Positions 52,001 to 62,510 of a DNA stretch of 64,000 nt are shown here, piece after piece. This DNA comes from Trogon surrucura (taxonomy: Eukaryota > Chordata > Aves > Trogoniformes > Trogonidae). The notes beneath the pieces are model-generated. The model did no database searches. It saw nothing but the letters and a program-made list of their open reading frames with translations, and had not been told where the DNA came from. The translations under genes and the position numbers were made by a program. The first letter of the stretch is position 1, and every line of letters begins with the position of its first letter. The DNA is taken from contig CM036633.1 of NCBI GenBank assembly GCA_020746105.1, positions 13,438,501 through 13,502,500 on the forward strand, read 5' to 3'.

Positions 52001-54959
52001 ACATCAGAGGTTACCCTTGGAAATTCCCACCCTGCCCAGCAATGATATGTTGGGCGAAAGCAAAAGCAGAGGCTTGGTAATGTTAGGAAAAGGAAAAAAA
52101 AAAAAGCAGCAATGAAATGGAGATAAAATGAATTTTGACATTTAATCCTAGATCAATTGGCAAATCTCACAGTAGATTTTACTTTTTTCTTGTCGGAGCC
52201 ACGTGAAAGTGTTTTTAAGAAAAAAGATTAATTTCTAAGATCAGCCGCCAATCTTCTCGCTGGGCTGAGGGTGAGCACAGGAGCTCCCTCACACCACCGA
52301 AATATGGAATAAGTTCAGAGAAAGAAGGCAACTATTGCAAGCTCAGGAGATCATCTATAAAACAAAAATCACTCTGTGCTGCATGGAAGAGCCTGAGAGA
52401 TGCTCTTGGAAAGATTAATTTTCTGGGTAGAGGAGGGGAGCGACGGCTTCACCCCTTCCAAATGAACCGGCGAGATGATTCAATCGCGTCACTCTCAGAG
52501 CACGAGCCCGAGACGTTCGTTCAAAGCGCCCTTATAAGAAATGACTCCTTTACTTTAGGGGGAAGAATACTGAAGAAACTGTTAAACTTGCTCACAGTAT
52601 GTGACATCCTTGAAATAAAAGCCATACTTCTTCTCAGCGACTGCACAGTAAAATTAAAGATACGAAGCCAAATTCATCTTTGGTGTTAACACTCCTGCCA
52701 GTGGCTGGGGAGGCACCTGGGATTAATTTCCTCTATTATACAAGTGGCAGAAGACCCTGACAAATTGTTTCAAATGGTTTTTTGTTACGCTTAAGTTACA
52801 GAAACCTTGCTCACGATGTGTCCCATGCGTGCGTCCCGAGCTTCGCGAACGGGACGTGGGGCTGATGGCAGCCCTGGCGGTGACTCCCTCCCTGATCGTG
52901 GGGGTGGCCGGTGGGGAAAACCACAGGAATTTACCAAAAAATATACCTCCACTGGGTGACTGGGGACCAAGGAGGGAATGTGGACCTTGGCTTGCCTGCT
53001 CTGGTGAAGGGGCAGGTCTCTGAGGTTTGTGGGCTGGGTGGTGGGCATGTTGCTGGCAGTTGAGCATCACTTCCTCGCCTCTCGCTATTCCTGCAGCATC
53101 TTTTCTTTCCCTTTGGGGGAAGGATCATGAACTCAATCCGTGCAAGACAACGCCTGTATTTATGCTTCTGGACAGAACCCATTTCTTTGCTTACAGTTTG
53201 CCTGTGGAAAGCTTACATTTTCCCAGAGGAATTACAAACGTCAGCCTGGTGTGCCAGTGGTCGCTGTGCCGAGGTGAGAGCTGGGGCAGCGCTGGCCCAA
53301 ACCCCCCTGAGATGGGTCTGGTCCACATCTCCAGGTCCTCACTCCCCGACAGAGTGCAAGTTCCTCTCTCTTATGTAGCCACCCTTATCTTGCTGCCCCA
53401 CATTTGCATGAGCATCGCTGGCTAGGTCAGGTTTAAGCAGGCATGTGCCATTCAGATGGTCTTCTCCTCCCACACAGCAGGAGAAGACTAATAATATCCA
53501 AATAATGTCCGAAGTCAAATGCAAACTTGGGACAGACGTCAGTACAGGGCTCATGGGTTTAAGGAGGTGAGGTTAAGGACGAGGCGCTCTCTGCCTTTAT
53601 TACTGAAAGGATTTCACCTCGTGTTGAAACTTCTGGCCAGCAGAAACAATGCGCATGATCTTTGAGAGGACAGGTCTGCTAAGAAACTGCAAAACATCCT
53701 CCTCCTGCCCCAGCACACGTTTCCTAACCCAGGACCAGCTCCCTGTGGCGCTCTGACTATTGACACAGTCCCGAGCTGGCTCTGCAAACCATCAGCTGTC
53801 ATTCTCAAGCCCGTGTGTTAATGTTGCCCCAAAGAACAGATTTACTGGGAAAACTCAGAAAAAGGAGGCCTCGCGCAAGTGCTGGGTGCCTCCGAGCGCT
53901 GTCGTCATCTTCATCTCACGAAGACCTGGGCTGCTCCTCTCGGGTATTGGACGTTTGCTGCCAAATCTCTTGCCAGAGTTAAGCAACCAGGTAACGGTGC
54001 AGCTGCATTTAGCCTCCATAAAATGTGCTGAACTTGAGGTTTTCGTATATTTTCCTTTCATAAGAAAGTCAGGTGAGGATCTTACGGGTTCCACCTCCCT
54101 GCAGCTGCGTTTGAGCAATACTCTAAAGGTGACAGGGAAGCACAGAGCCTGGGTTTGACATAGCAAGGTACCCAAGCACTTGTATCACCTTGAATGTGAA
54201 AAGAAACTTGCTGATATATCTTACAGTATCGGGACCGTTTGTCTTCAGTATCTTTACGTTAATGGAGATTTTAGGTGGTAAACTATTTGCTTACAAGCAT
54301 CAGACAGTTTGGTGTTTGACCAAAGAGGAGCAGGCATTTGACCAAAGGAGAGCAGATCTTTCCACTTGGGCAGAAGAACGACATAAGCTGATGTGTGAGC
54401 ATCCTTAATGCTTCCCCGTCATGTTTGAGCTTGTTTTGTTTTGTTCTGTTTGGGTTTCTGGAATGTTTTATCCTGTCAATGACATTAATTACAGAGTAAT
54501 TGCCTTAGTAGCATGTAACAACTCTCCTCTTTTTTTAAATAGATTTTTCACACAATGTGTAAACTTTGCTGTACATGTGCTGCGTTTCTTGTGTCACGAA
54601 ATAACGTGTAGACAAAATAATGTTTTTCCTGTCAGAAATTCAATGGGTATCTAAAGCAAAGTGACAGGTGGTTAAATAGCTGCATTTAAAGGATGTCAAG
54701 AAGATTTTTTGGACAGGTACCAAAACCCAATGCCAAAAAGAAGGCCTAATACCATCTGGTTTGTTAGCAGAGAGATGCAATTTCGCATTAGGTTTTAAAT
54801 GACGTGAAATGCCAAACTCATAACCTTGATTTGTGGGTCAAATCTCGCTTATCTTGATTGTAGATGTTTTTATTTACTAGCTCAATTGCTGACCCAGAGC
54901 CCATGCGGGTAAAAAAAACACCCTTTCAATCAGACCCATTTTAAAGTAATAGGAAGCTC

Positions 54960-55160
54960 TCGAGCTGCATTTAATTTTGTTTTGTATTACATGTAAATCC
55001 AGATGCAGCGTGGATTTAATTAATCCAATTTCATTGCATTTTAATGTACACATTTGCATTGTGTTTATTGGCAATTGGTTTTATCCATTTGTTCAGCGTT
55101 TTTATGACCAATCAAACTACCGAGTATTTAGAGATCTATATACTTCCTAGCAGGAGTGAG
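54960..55160. promoter_or_regulatory. AT-rich motif cluster, candidate distal enhancer
   Basis: About 200 bases rich in developmental factor motifs. These are a perfect POU octamer ATTTGCAT at 55052-55059, ATGTAAAT at 54991, a homeodomain palindrome TTAATTAA at 55016-55023, TTTATTGG at about 55063, and CCAATCA at 55108-55114. It is not a simple repeat and shows no repeat homology. This texture is common in deeply conserved noncoding elements near developmental transcription factors. Function is inference only. Confidence 0.28.
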
Positions 55161-57359
55161 GAGCGTAGCTCTGAATTAAGCAGTTCTCAGACATAAACTG
55201 GGGATAAGACTAAAATGTCAAAATATAGCTGCATGATACAGTGGAAAAATGATATCGGTATTTTAAAGTAATAAACAGCATTGTGCGGAATTATTTTTAA
55301 AATGATTTCAGCAGGCGTTTTAGACGGTGTGTTGAGAGGAGGCGGACTACTTGGAAACAAATAGCAAAACCGATAGATCCAGGCACTTTTTCCTGCTTCT
55401 GAAAGGTGCCTTTGAAATTATGATTGTTCAGGTTTAGTCTAGTATTTAGAAATACTCACTGTAGAGTTTTCTCTTCTTTGCGAGGAGTCCATGTGGCTTA
55501 AATGGGATGGCTGAGACAATCCCACTCTGCCGTTTCTGTTCCGGGGCTAACGTGAGCCATGAAATGTGAGTTGTCACGTTTGGAGCTCCTCTCTTTCAAC
55601 GACTCGGCCAAAGCAACTACATTGTGGGGTTTATGAGGTGTCAGCTGTGAAAAGGACGACAAGACCAGCATCTCCTCGTGTCTGGCTTTGCTGGAGCTGA
55701 GCAAGAATTAGAGGAATGGCCACGGCATGCGAGGGAGGGGAAAAGTCTTTGCCCCAGCCCCACAGGCAGATCTGTGCCTGAAGCTGGGTATCTGCACGGT
55801 CGGGATGTGAGTTTGCTCCACCTGCCTCAAGGTCTGGCTTTTATTTTCCCTCTGCCATAGACTGTAGTGAGAGATCCCCCAAGGGTGGTTCTCGGAGGTC
55901 TAAGTGACCTGAATTATTCCTCCAGGTTATGTCGGTGCCGATAACGGGCTGGGGCTGATCCTTGCAATTCCTTGCACAGTTGGGGCGCTCCTTACTCGGC
56001 TGGGGACATCTGAAGCAAAGTGAGCTGAGTCTCTGGGGCTGGCAGGTGAGACCTGCCCACCGTGGGCCACCACTAGGGGAGAACAACGTTGTCATCGTGG
56101 GGCTCAACATCAGCTCTGAGAAAGGAGAGGCTGTTTTCTTCTCTGACCTGCTGGGAAAGACTCAGAAACAGGATAGATACTAAAAAATGGGGTCAGGGTG
56201 GAATTTAGATACCTGCATTCAAGCGTATACACGGGGAACTTAGGAGATGCTGGAGTTTGCTCAGAACCCTCCATTTGGCCAACAGAGATCCCAACGAGAC
56301 ATCTTCCAGGGGCAGGGGAGCACCTTGCTCCTTCTTAGGCTGTGCTGCAATCCAGATCTGGGTGACATGGCAGGAGCGCGTCTGCTGGGTGCACACATGG
56401 CCAGGCGTGGGGCTCAGGAGATGCAGCCAGCCTCACCACAAAGTTGGCCAGCGCTGGGTACACCTTTGCAGTCCTCTGAGCAAGCCCGTGCTGCTCAGGT
56501 AAGATGTCCCAGGTGTCCTACACCTGCTAGGAAGCAGCTCTGCACCACTAACGGTGGGGAGAGGTCGTGTAATGTTGGTCCTACGTAGAGAGGGACACAA
56601 AGTGCGAGAGGAAAGCAGGAGTTCAGGCACACCTGCATCTCCTGCTAGACCACAGAGCAGACACCCAACCACCACGAGGGACAAAACACATTGAAATGTG
56701 GGTAAAAACAGGCTGAAGAAGGATTTAACAGCAGGTATGAGTTGGAGGGTTCCTGAACACTTGGTGAGCACAGGCAGGTCCCCCCTCCCATCAGAGGGGC
56801 AGAGCACCGCAGAGGCTGGAGGCAACTCGTAACATGTCGTTCTCCACGTCCTGGTCAAGGGTCGTGCCAGGAAACATCTTCTTCTGCCAGTCTAACGAGC
56901 AAGAACACCAAAGACACGAGGTGAGCTGTGAGAACATTTGTTTGATGAGGAGTTTTTCCTCTGCCAGCTTCCCTTGGCATAAGTCCCAAAAAAAAAAAAA
57001 AAAAAAGCACGCAAAAAGCATTTCTGGATATTAATAGCAATAACACTTTGTGACAACGGCTTTTTCAGATCAGTCTCTGTTCGAGGTCTAACGAAGGCAG
57101 ATGAATGTGCAAAGTTTGACAGGGTTGATGGCTGTAAATCTCGTGCTGGGGGGGGTGGATCTGAGGAGGCATTAAGAAAAGGGTGCCGAGCTTTCAAAAT
57201 GGTTTGAATGGGACCGTTGCGGTGCCTCAGGCACTGAAAAGAAATTGGGTTGTATCTGCTGGGGAGGTGCTGCAAGTTCGGTGACGAAACGTGTTAATTT
57301 TTGTAGGAAGCACCAGGATTAAAATCCTGCTTTAAGTGAAAAAGCCAGTTCAGCCTTCA

Positions 57360-57600
57360 CTGCAAATCTGCGAGCAATGACTCCACAATATATGAAATAT
57401 AATAATTATGATAATTAATAAAGATAATAATACCGTAAAACCTTGCTAATTCATACTAATGACTCAGAGGCTGCTTACTAATTACTGAACTTTGTGGATA
57501 AACAAGCCCGAATAATGCATCATAAAATACACTTTGTTCCATTATTTTGACAACTCGCAGTTTTAATTATTTATTCTCCGTAATCTACTAGTCCCTCTAC
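57360..57600. promoter_or_regulatory. AT-rich motif cluster 1.8 kb upstream of TOX2, candidate enhancer
   Basis: The block holds repeated TAAT homeodomain cores (TAATTATGATAATTAATAAA), a perfect AP-1 site TGACTCA at 57460-57466, a RUNX-like TGTGG at 57493-57497, an adjoining forkhead-like GATAAACAAG at 57498-57507, and further TTAATTAT sites. AP-1 plus RUNX plus homeodomain motifs would fit a gene used in lymphoid and neural cells, as TOX2 is, but these are short matches and may be coincidental. Confidence 0.28.
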
Positions 57601-58636
57601 TTGGGAGGGTTCTACAAAAATAATGAAGCTCTCATAATTTGACATGTCAGTTCGGTATCTGCTGAAAGAGGGAGGGAGGGAAACCAGCCCTTGCTGGATG
57701 CATGTGAATCGGGGAGAGAGCGTAGCTCTTCAAAGATCTTCAAAGTTGTAATGCAAAATATCGTACATCTCTCTAATACCTTTGCCCTCGGAGCAGGTCG
57801 CATCGTGGAGAACTCCTGCACGCTGACCTGCTGCGCTGCTAAACAGCGATGGGATCAATGCCGATTCTCCAGACAAAAAAAAAAATGGTATAGTTTGAAA
57901 AATAATAACAAACAGGAAGTAGTTTTTTTGTGCCCAGATCAGTTTTTATCCTCAAATCAATCTTTTTTTTCCCCACCATCACGCAGGCTAAAAGCATGTT
58001 TTTAATTTAAATGAGAGCTACGATTTTTACATAATCACTTGATTCCCTCGAAACCCTGGCCCGCCTCCCCGCTCCCGAATTTGGCAGGAGCCAGCCGCAC
58101 TCTTGCAGTGAAAGGGGCTTGTGGAAGAACTCTGCATTTCTTTAGCTCAGTTTTCCAGCTACAGAGTCCTGTAGGGTGCACGTTGCAAATGTGCCTCTGT
58201 AGGTAGTCATGATGTTTGAAAAAAAAAAAAAAGAAAAGGCCATTTCCACCAGAAATTTGCTAGAAAACTGACTCTGTCAGCCCTGTCCTGTCTGTCTGTG
58301 AGTATACGGACTGGTCACAGTAACTTGCTGTATCTGGGAATGGAATAACATGCTGCAAAACTGCTCCGTGCAGGATATGATCTTCCACTGGGCTGGATCC
58401 CGAAAGGGCCTGATGTGGTGCAAGAGGGAGTGCGGAGAGCGTGGAGCCTGCTGTGGTGTGGCAGGAACGGGGCTTAACCCCAGGGCAGAGCTCAACCCAT
58501 CCACCCCAGAGCATGCTCCATCCCCAACTGCTCAGTTTGGGCTCCCCTGCAAGCCCCGGCCGGTGGGGAGCTGGAGGGGGCCGGCAAGGTGGGAGGGCTG
58601 CTGGCTGATGGGGGCTCCCTTCCCAACGGCGGGGTC

Positions 58637-58643
58637 TATAAAG
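58637..58643 (+). promoter_or_regulatory. Isolated TATA-like element upstream of the CpG island
   Basis: TATAAAG is flanked by GC-rich DNA (GGGGTC before, GACCCC after) about 700 bases before the TOX2 ATG. It could serve a minor upstream TOX2 start, but the symmetric flanks (GGGGTC/GACCCC) may simply be chance. There is no supporting CCAAT box just upstream. Confidence 0.2.
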
Positions 58644-59303
58644 ACCCCAGAGAGGTTTAGAAAGCTGCAAGATGTGGAGGGGCTGTAGGTCTCCAGGCTT
58701 TGGGGAGCAGGAAGGCAACACCAGTGTCAGAGGTGTCATCGGAGGAGACGGGCTTTTCTCCGCTGGGGTGACACGGAGCTTTTCAGAGCGAGGTCTCGGT
58801 GCCGGGGTCGTCTTTAGGTGGTCGCAGTTAGGATCCCCATCAGCGTGACGGAAAGCATCCTTCCGCAGGGGGTGGGCGCCGGGAGGAAAGGCACCGTCCC
58901 TGTGCCCCGAGGAGGGCAAACCCGGAGTTTCAGTGACAGCCCGGGGCGGGGGACGGACGGCCAGTGATGCGACGGGGAGCGAGAACCGCTGTCGCACCCG
59001 CTCCGCAGGTCCCCCCGCCGCCTCTTGCAGCCTTCCCCGGGCTGGCCTGGGGTCCCAGCCGGCCCGGGAGGGGCTCCGGCCCCGCCGCCCCGAGGTGCCC
59101 CAGCCCGACGTGCGCCGGGGCGGCGGTGCGGGGGGAAGAGGGACCCGCCCGGCCCCTCCGCGAACAATAGCGGCCCCGGCGCGGGGCGGTGCGGAGCGGG
59201 GCGGGCCGGGGGCCGCCGCCCGCCCCCCCGCTGCCGCCGCCCGCCCTCTCTCTCCCCGCCCCCCCGCGCCAGAGGCACCGCCGCCGCCGCCGCAGCCGGG
59301 TCC

Positions 59304-59357
59304 ATGCCCGCTGGAGCCCCCGCCTGCCGCCTTCCGCAGCCCCGGCATGGACGTTAG
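59304..59357 (+). CDS. Short upstream ORF overlapping the TOX2 start codon
   Basis: An ATG at 59304 opens a 17-codon frame that ends at a TAG at 59355-59357, in the +1 frame relative to TOX2. It therefore runs 11 bases past the first base of the TOX2 ATG (59347). Its context is weak (T at -3, C at +4) while the TOX2 ATG has G at both positions, so leaky scanning is expected. Overlapping upstream ORFs generally lower translation of the main frame. The open frame is seen directly. Its presence in the mRNA depends on the unknown start site, and its effect is inferred. Confidence 0.5.
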   Translation: MPAGAPACRLPQPRHGR

Positions 59358-59448
59358 GTTTTACCCCTCCGCCCCCACCGCCGTGGGCTCCCTGCCCGGC
59401 GCCGACCCCACCTGCCTCGGGCCGCTGGATTATTATCACTGCAACAAG
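59347..59448 (+). CDS. TOX2: TOX2 first coding exon (partial gene)
   Basis: This exon encodes the first 34 residues of TOX2, a nuclear HMG-box transcription factor of the TOX family. The peptide opens MDVRFYPSAP and ends LDYYHCNK. Known family facts: TOX, TOX2 and TOX3 all open with an MDVR(F/L)YP-type N-terminus, and TOX2 is closest here because of the YPSAP..VG..PGA(D/E)P..L..LDYYH pattern; TOX also shares the CNK ending. Seen: the ATG has a strong context (G at -3, G at +4). The frame has a TGA at 58846-58848 and no ATG between it and 59347, so this is the only in-frame ATG start. The exon ends in phase 0 at AAG|GTACCG, the expected place before the FDG.. residues of exon 2. The HMG box lies in later exons outside the window. 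The exon sits inside a CpG island. TOX or TOX3 is a much less likely assignment. Confidence 0.93.
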
Positions 59449-59453
59449 GTACC

Positions 59454-59520
59454 GGGGCGGGGGGGGGGGGGTGTGTGTGTGTGCAAGGGGGCCGGGGGGG
59501 TGCGGGGCGGGGGGGTGCGG
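59454..59520 (+). repeat. G-run and GT repeat at the TOX2 intron 1 donor
   Basis: Five bases after the splice donor come a run of four G, then 13 consecutive G (59459-59471), a short GT repeat, and further runs of 4 to 7 G up to about 59,517. The arrangement of many G-runs separated by short loops on the coding strand could form G-quadruplexes in DNA or pre-mRNA. Homopolymer length here is also vulnerable to assembly error. Confidence 0.8.
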
Positions 59521-60599
59521 TGCCGCGGCGGCTTCGTTCGGTGCGTCCCGCAACTTCTCCGCGGCGGGGAGAGGGGGAAGGAAAGTGCCGGCCGGCGGCG
59601 CCCGGGTCCTGCGGGAGGGAATTTTGAAAGTGGTGTTGGAAGTGGAGAGGAGGGCAGAAGCGCCGGCTGTCCCCCCCACCCCGGGCCGGGCCGGCCCCGG
59701 CGCTCGGAGCTGCGGGAGCTGCGGGGCGGGGGGGAGCCCGAGCCCGGCGGGGCGCGGGAGAAGCACTCCGAGGGGCTGAGCGCGGCTCCTTGGGGCTCTC
59801 GATGTGTCGCTTTCGAGCGGTTGGGTTTATTTAACCTTTTTTTTCCCTACGAGAGCGTTTAGCCCGGAAGGCTTTTCCGTTGTTGTTCGTTGTTGTCGGG
59901 GCACTTTTTGCTGTGTTTTGTTGTTTTGTTTTGTTTTTTTTTTCTTTTGCACCTTTCTTCGCAAGGCAGCGGAGCCGCCGGGCTGCGGTCGCTGGGCACC
60001 TCCTCCGTCGGGGGGACACAGGCTCCGGCCCCCACCTGCTGCCCTACCCCGGCTCTGATGTCCCCAGCTCCGAGTCGGGGGGTCCCAGGACCCCCAACAC
60101 TGCGGGGAACCCTCCCCAACCTGCGGTTCCTCCCCTCCCCTGGCTCGCTGCAGCTGCGAGGCGAAGCCTCCCCCTCCCCTTTTCGTACTGAGGGATCCGC
60201 AAGGGAGGTTTGAGGTGCTGCAAGGAAATTTCCTTCACCCAGGAGAAGGTGAAGCATGTGTGTGTGTGGGGTGGATGCTGTGCTTCGGGCATGAAGAGTT
60301 CTCCGGGAGTTATCGCCGTCCTTCCGTGTAGGTAAATAACGCGGTTTTTCAGCAACAAGGCGGTAGGAAGCAGAGCTGTTGGGAGGGAAGGAGGATCACC
60401 GCGATAAGCTCCAAGACATAACTCTGGCCGCGTCCTCCTGGGCCGAATTCGGGCAATTGCTTTGGGAAAAAGTTAGTAAAGGGAGAGAATGTGCTCCCCT
60501 GTGCGTTGGGATTGCAGCTCAGGACAGCGCTTAGTTCGCTGGCATGACACTTTGGGATCAAACTCTGAGGAGACAAGCAGAGGGAAACCTGTGCGGCTT

Positions 60600-60860
60600 C
60601 CCAGATGCGGCAAATTAATCTTTATGCATCAATAGACATGTGTAACTGTTCTCTGTCGTTTGGGTTATTTATCTCTTTTTATTAAGTTGTAGCAAACATA
60701 ATAGTTCTTGTTTATTTTGAGGTGCCCGATTATGCTGAAAGGAGACAACTTCAGTTGATTTCTTCTGTATCCACGTCCTGCTAGTTTCAGACTGTTTCAT
60801 TATCGTTGCCGTTGCTCTTAAGGTGCTACATATGCTCTTAAAATTCTAACAAGGGCCAGA
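60600..60860. promoter_or_regulatory. AT-rich block in TOX2 intron 1, candidate intronic enhancer
   Basis: Immediately after the GC-rich promoter zone the composition flips to AT-rich unique sequence. It contains CAAATTAATCTTTATGCATC, TTTTTATTAAGTTG and TTGTTTATTTTGAG (forkhead-like TGTTTA). It is neither a repeat nor open for translation. Proximity to the promoter makes it a reasonable regulatory candidate, without direct proof. Confidence 0.22.
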
Positions 60861-62510
60861 TCAGCCGGGAGCGGGTCATCCGCGCTGTGGAAACATCGGA
60901 CAAGAAAGTCTACAAAAGCTGAAAGTCTGAGGTGATGCGAGCGTGTGCCGCCGGGAGCTGCGGCAGCCCCTGCATCCCGCCGAGCTTTAGGAACTCTGCT
61001 TCACCAAGAACTTGTTAGAGGTGAACACCACTTAGTTTTCTCGCTTGCCATGCAGGAGCTGGGCAGGCGGTGTGGTGAGCCCTTGCTGTGGGGTTGGGTG
61101 GTCCCACAGTGTGTTGTGCGCTCTTCCCGTGAGCCTTGGGGTGCACAGGGCCCCATGTCGTCAGCTCATCTGTGGCCTGAATCCCTGAGATTAGTCCCGG
61201 ATTAGGCGGTGGCAACTGATCCGCGGGGTCCTTGCCGCAGCGCCGAGCTGCGGACGGGGAGGCTGGAGGAGATGGCTGCTCCTGGGTCTCCCGCAAGCAC
61301 AGCCCAGGAGGACGAATGGGTGCTTTTGGGTGCTGGCCTGGGTGGATGGGACACTGGAGAGGAGCACCCCGGCTACTGACCACTGCCACCAGATGCTGCT
61401 GTTGTCACTGCGACAGAGGATCTTGAGGCAGCTGGAGGAAGAAAGGAAGTGACTTACCCTTTTCTGATATTCGGGGTCCTTTTTTTTTTTTCCTTCCCCT
61501 CCTTCTTCTTCTTTTCCAAGTTATCAAATGTCATTTGCTTACGCGCAGCAGTGCACGTTTGTCTGTGGGATGAGGCTGCTGGAATGAAGCCAGAGATGAA
61601 ATGGGTTGAACTCATGTTTCTCCCGGCCGAATGCAGGTATAAGGGTTGTAACTTCAGCATCGAAGCGTGGACCCAGCGCAGAGCGGGTGAAGGTATTTTT
61701 TTTGCTGCCATTGCTTCAGAGAACCTCTCCTCTTGGCGTGGTGATCGGGATCGCTGCCGACACGCTCTGACCTCATGTCCGCGCTTGTCGGAGCGCACCC
61801 GCTTCTTGAAGGTGTACGGGACCCTGGAGGAATCTCCAAAAGCTCACACCTGTCCTGACCCCATCACTCCAGTCCTGTGCGGGTGACTCATACCCAAAGC
61901 TGGACTAAGACGGTGTCTGCCTCATAGCTTTTCCGCTTTAAAAAGCTACAGAGTTGGGTAGGGTGGACTGGAAAAATCTGAATTCTTCCCTCTATCGCAT
62001 GCAGGTATCCTGGGTGAAATCTCTAGGAAGCACCTGGGCAAGGAGCACTTAAAGGCTCTTTGCTCTCATGCTGCTCCACAGAGTTTATGGAGGGATTTTG
62101 AAGCCCATGGATTTAAAGAGCTTGTTTTGCTCAGGTTTGTTTACCCCCCCCCAAAAAAGGGGCTGCTTTATTTATTTAGTTATTTAGGGGTGAGGCAGAG
62201 AAGCCAGGAAAGAGTGTGCAGTGTCACTGTGCATAAATAACTCATTGAATAGATGGCACAGCTCTACCCCGTCGCCAGCGAGCTGGCCGGGTGGATGTGC
62301 TTTAGCCCAAAACATCCTGAAATGTTAATGTAATTGTTTTGTGCGCTTACTGAGCACGATATTGTTACCGTGAAGTCTCTGATCTCGCCTGTGCGCTGCA
62401 GTAAGCCACGATTTCCCTTTGCAGCTACAGAGGTGCCTATTGCCTATCAGCATTTTTCTTTTTAAGAGGACAAGGGGTGTTTAGAGGAATAATGAAATGG
62501 GAGCGTGTGT

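Larger units (their letters stand above)
49055..58729. other. Proximal upstream region of TOX2, no gene recognised
   Basis: No coding exon is seen. AT-rich, motif-dense blocks at 54,960-55,160 and 57,360-57,600 alternate with ordinary sequence; A-runs occur at 51,809, 52,093, 56,988 and 58,218. A sequence at 56,067-56,085 (CCACCACTAGGGGAGAAC) loosely resembles a CTCF core. Lying within 10 kb of the TOX2 promoter, this is the likeliest place for proximal enhancers. Confidence 0.55.
58730..60180. promoter_or_regulatory. TOX2: CpG island at the TOX2 promoter
   Basis: GC and CpG density rise sharply from about 58,730, peak between 58,920 and 59,800, and fall off after about 60,180. Inside are GC boxes of the Sp1/KLF type (GGGGCGG at 59183 and 59198, inverted CCCCGCCCC at 59254) and a CCG repeat of five units at 59278-59292. 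No TATA box lies at a suitable distance from the ATG, so dispersed CpG-island initiation is likely. The start site cannot be fixed from sequence; the boundaries are judged by eye. Confidence 0.85.

Noticed and set aside
56067-56085. CTCF-like core
   Set aside because: The match to the CTCF consensus is partial and a single short site is expected by chance in 64 kb.
56930-57006. Poly-A of about 19 bases suggesting a processed pseudogene
   Set aside because: No AATAAA signal upstream and no recognisable coding sequence; treated as a simple repeat.
58849-59346. In-frame open extension upstream of the TOX2 ATG
   Set aside because: The frame is open for about 166 codons before the ATG but contains no ATG, and the translated sequence is Pro/Ala/Arg-rich with no family resemblance; the conserved TOX start is at 59347.
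58260-59348. 362-codon minus-strand open frame across the TOX2 5' region
   Set aside because: It lies in the CpG island where stop codons are scarce, and the product is a low-complexity Gly/Ala/Pro/Arg sequence. It is the antisense shadow of the promoter and exon 1.
58930-59766. 278-codon minus-strand open frame
   Set aside because: Same cause: extreme GC content leaves several frames open on both strands. The product has no recognisable domain.
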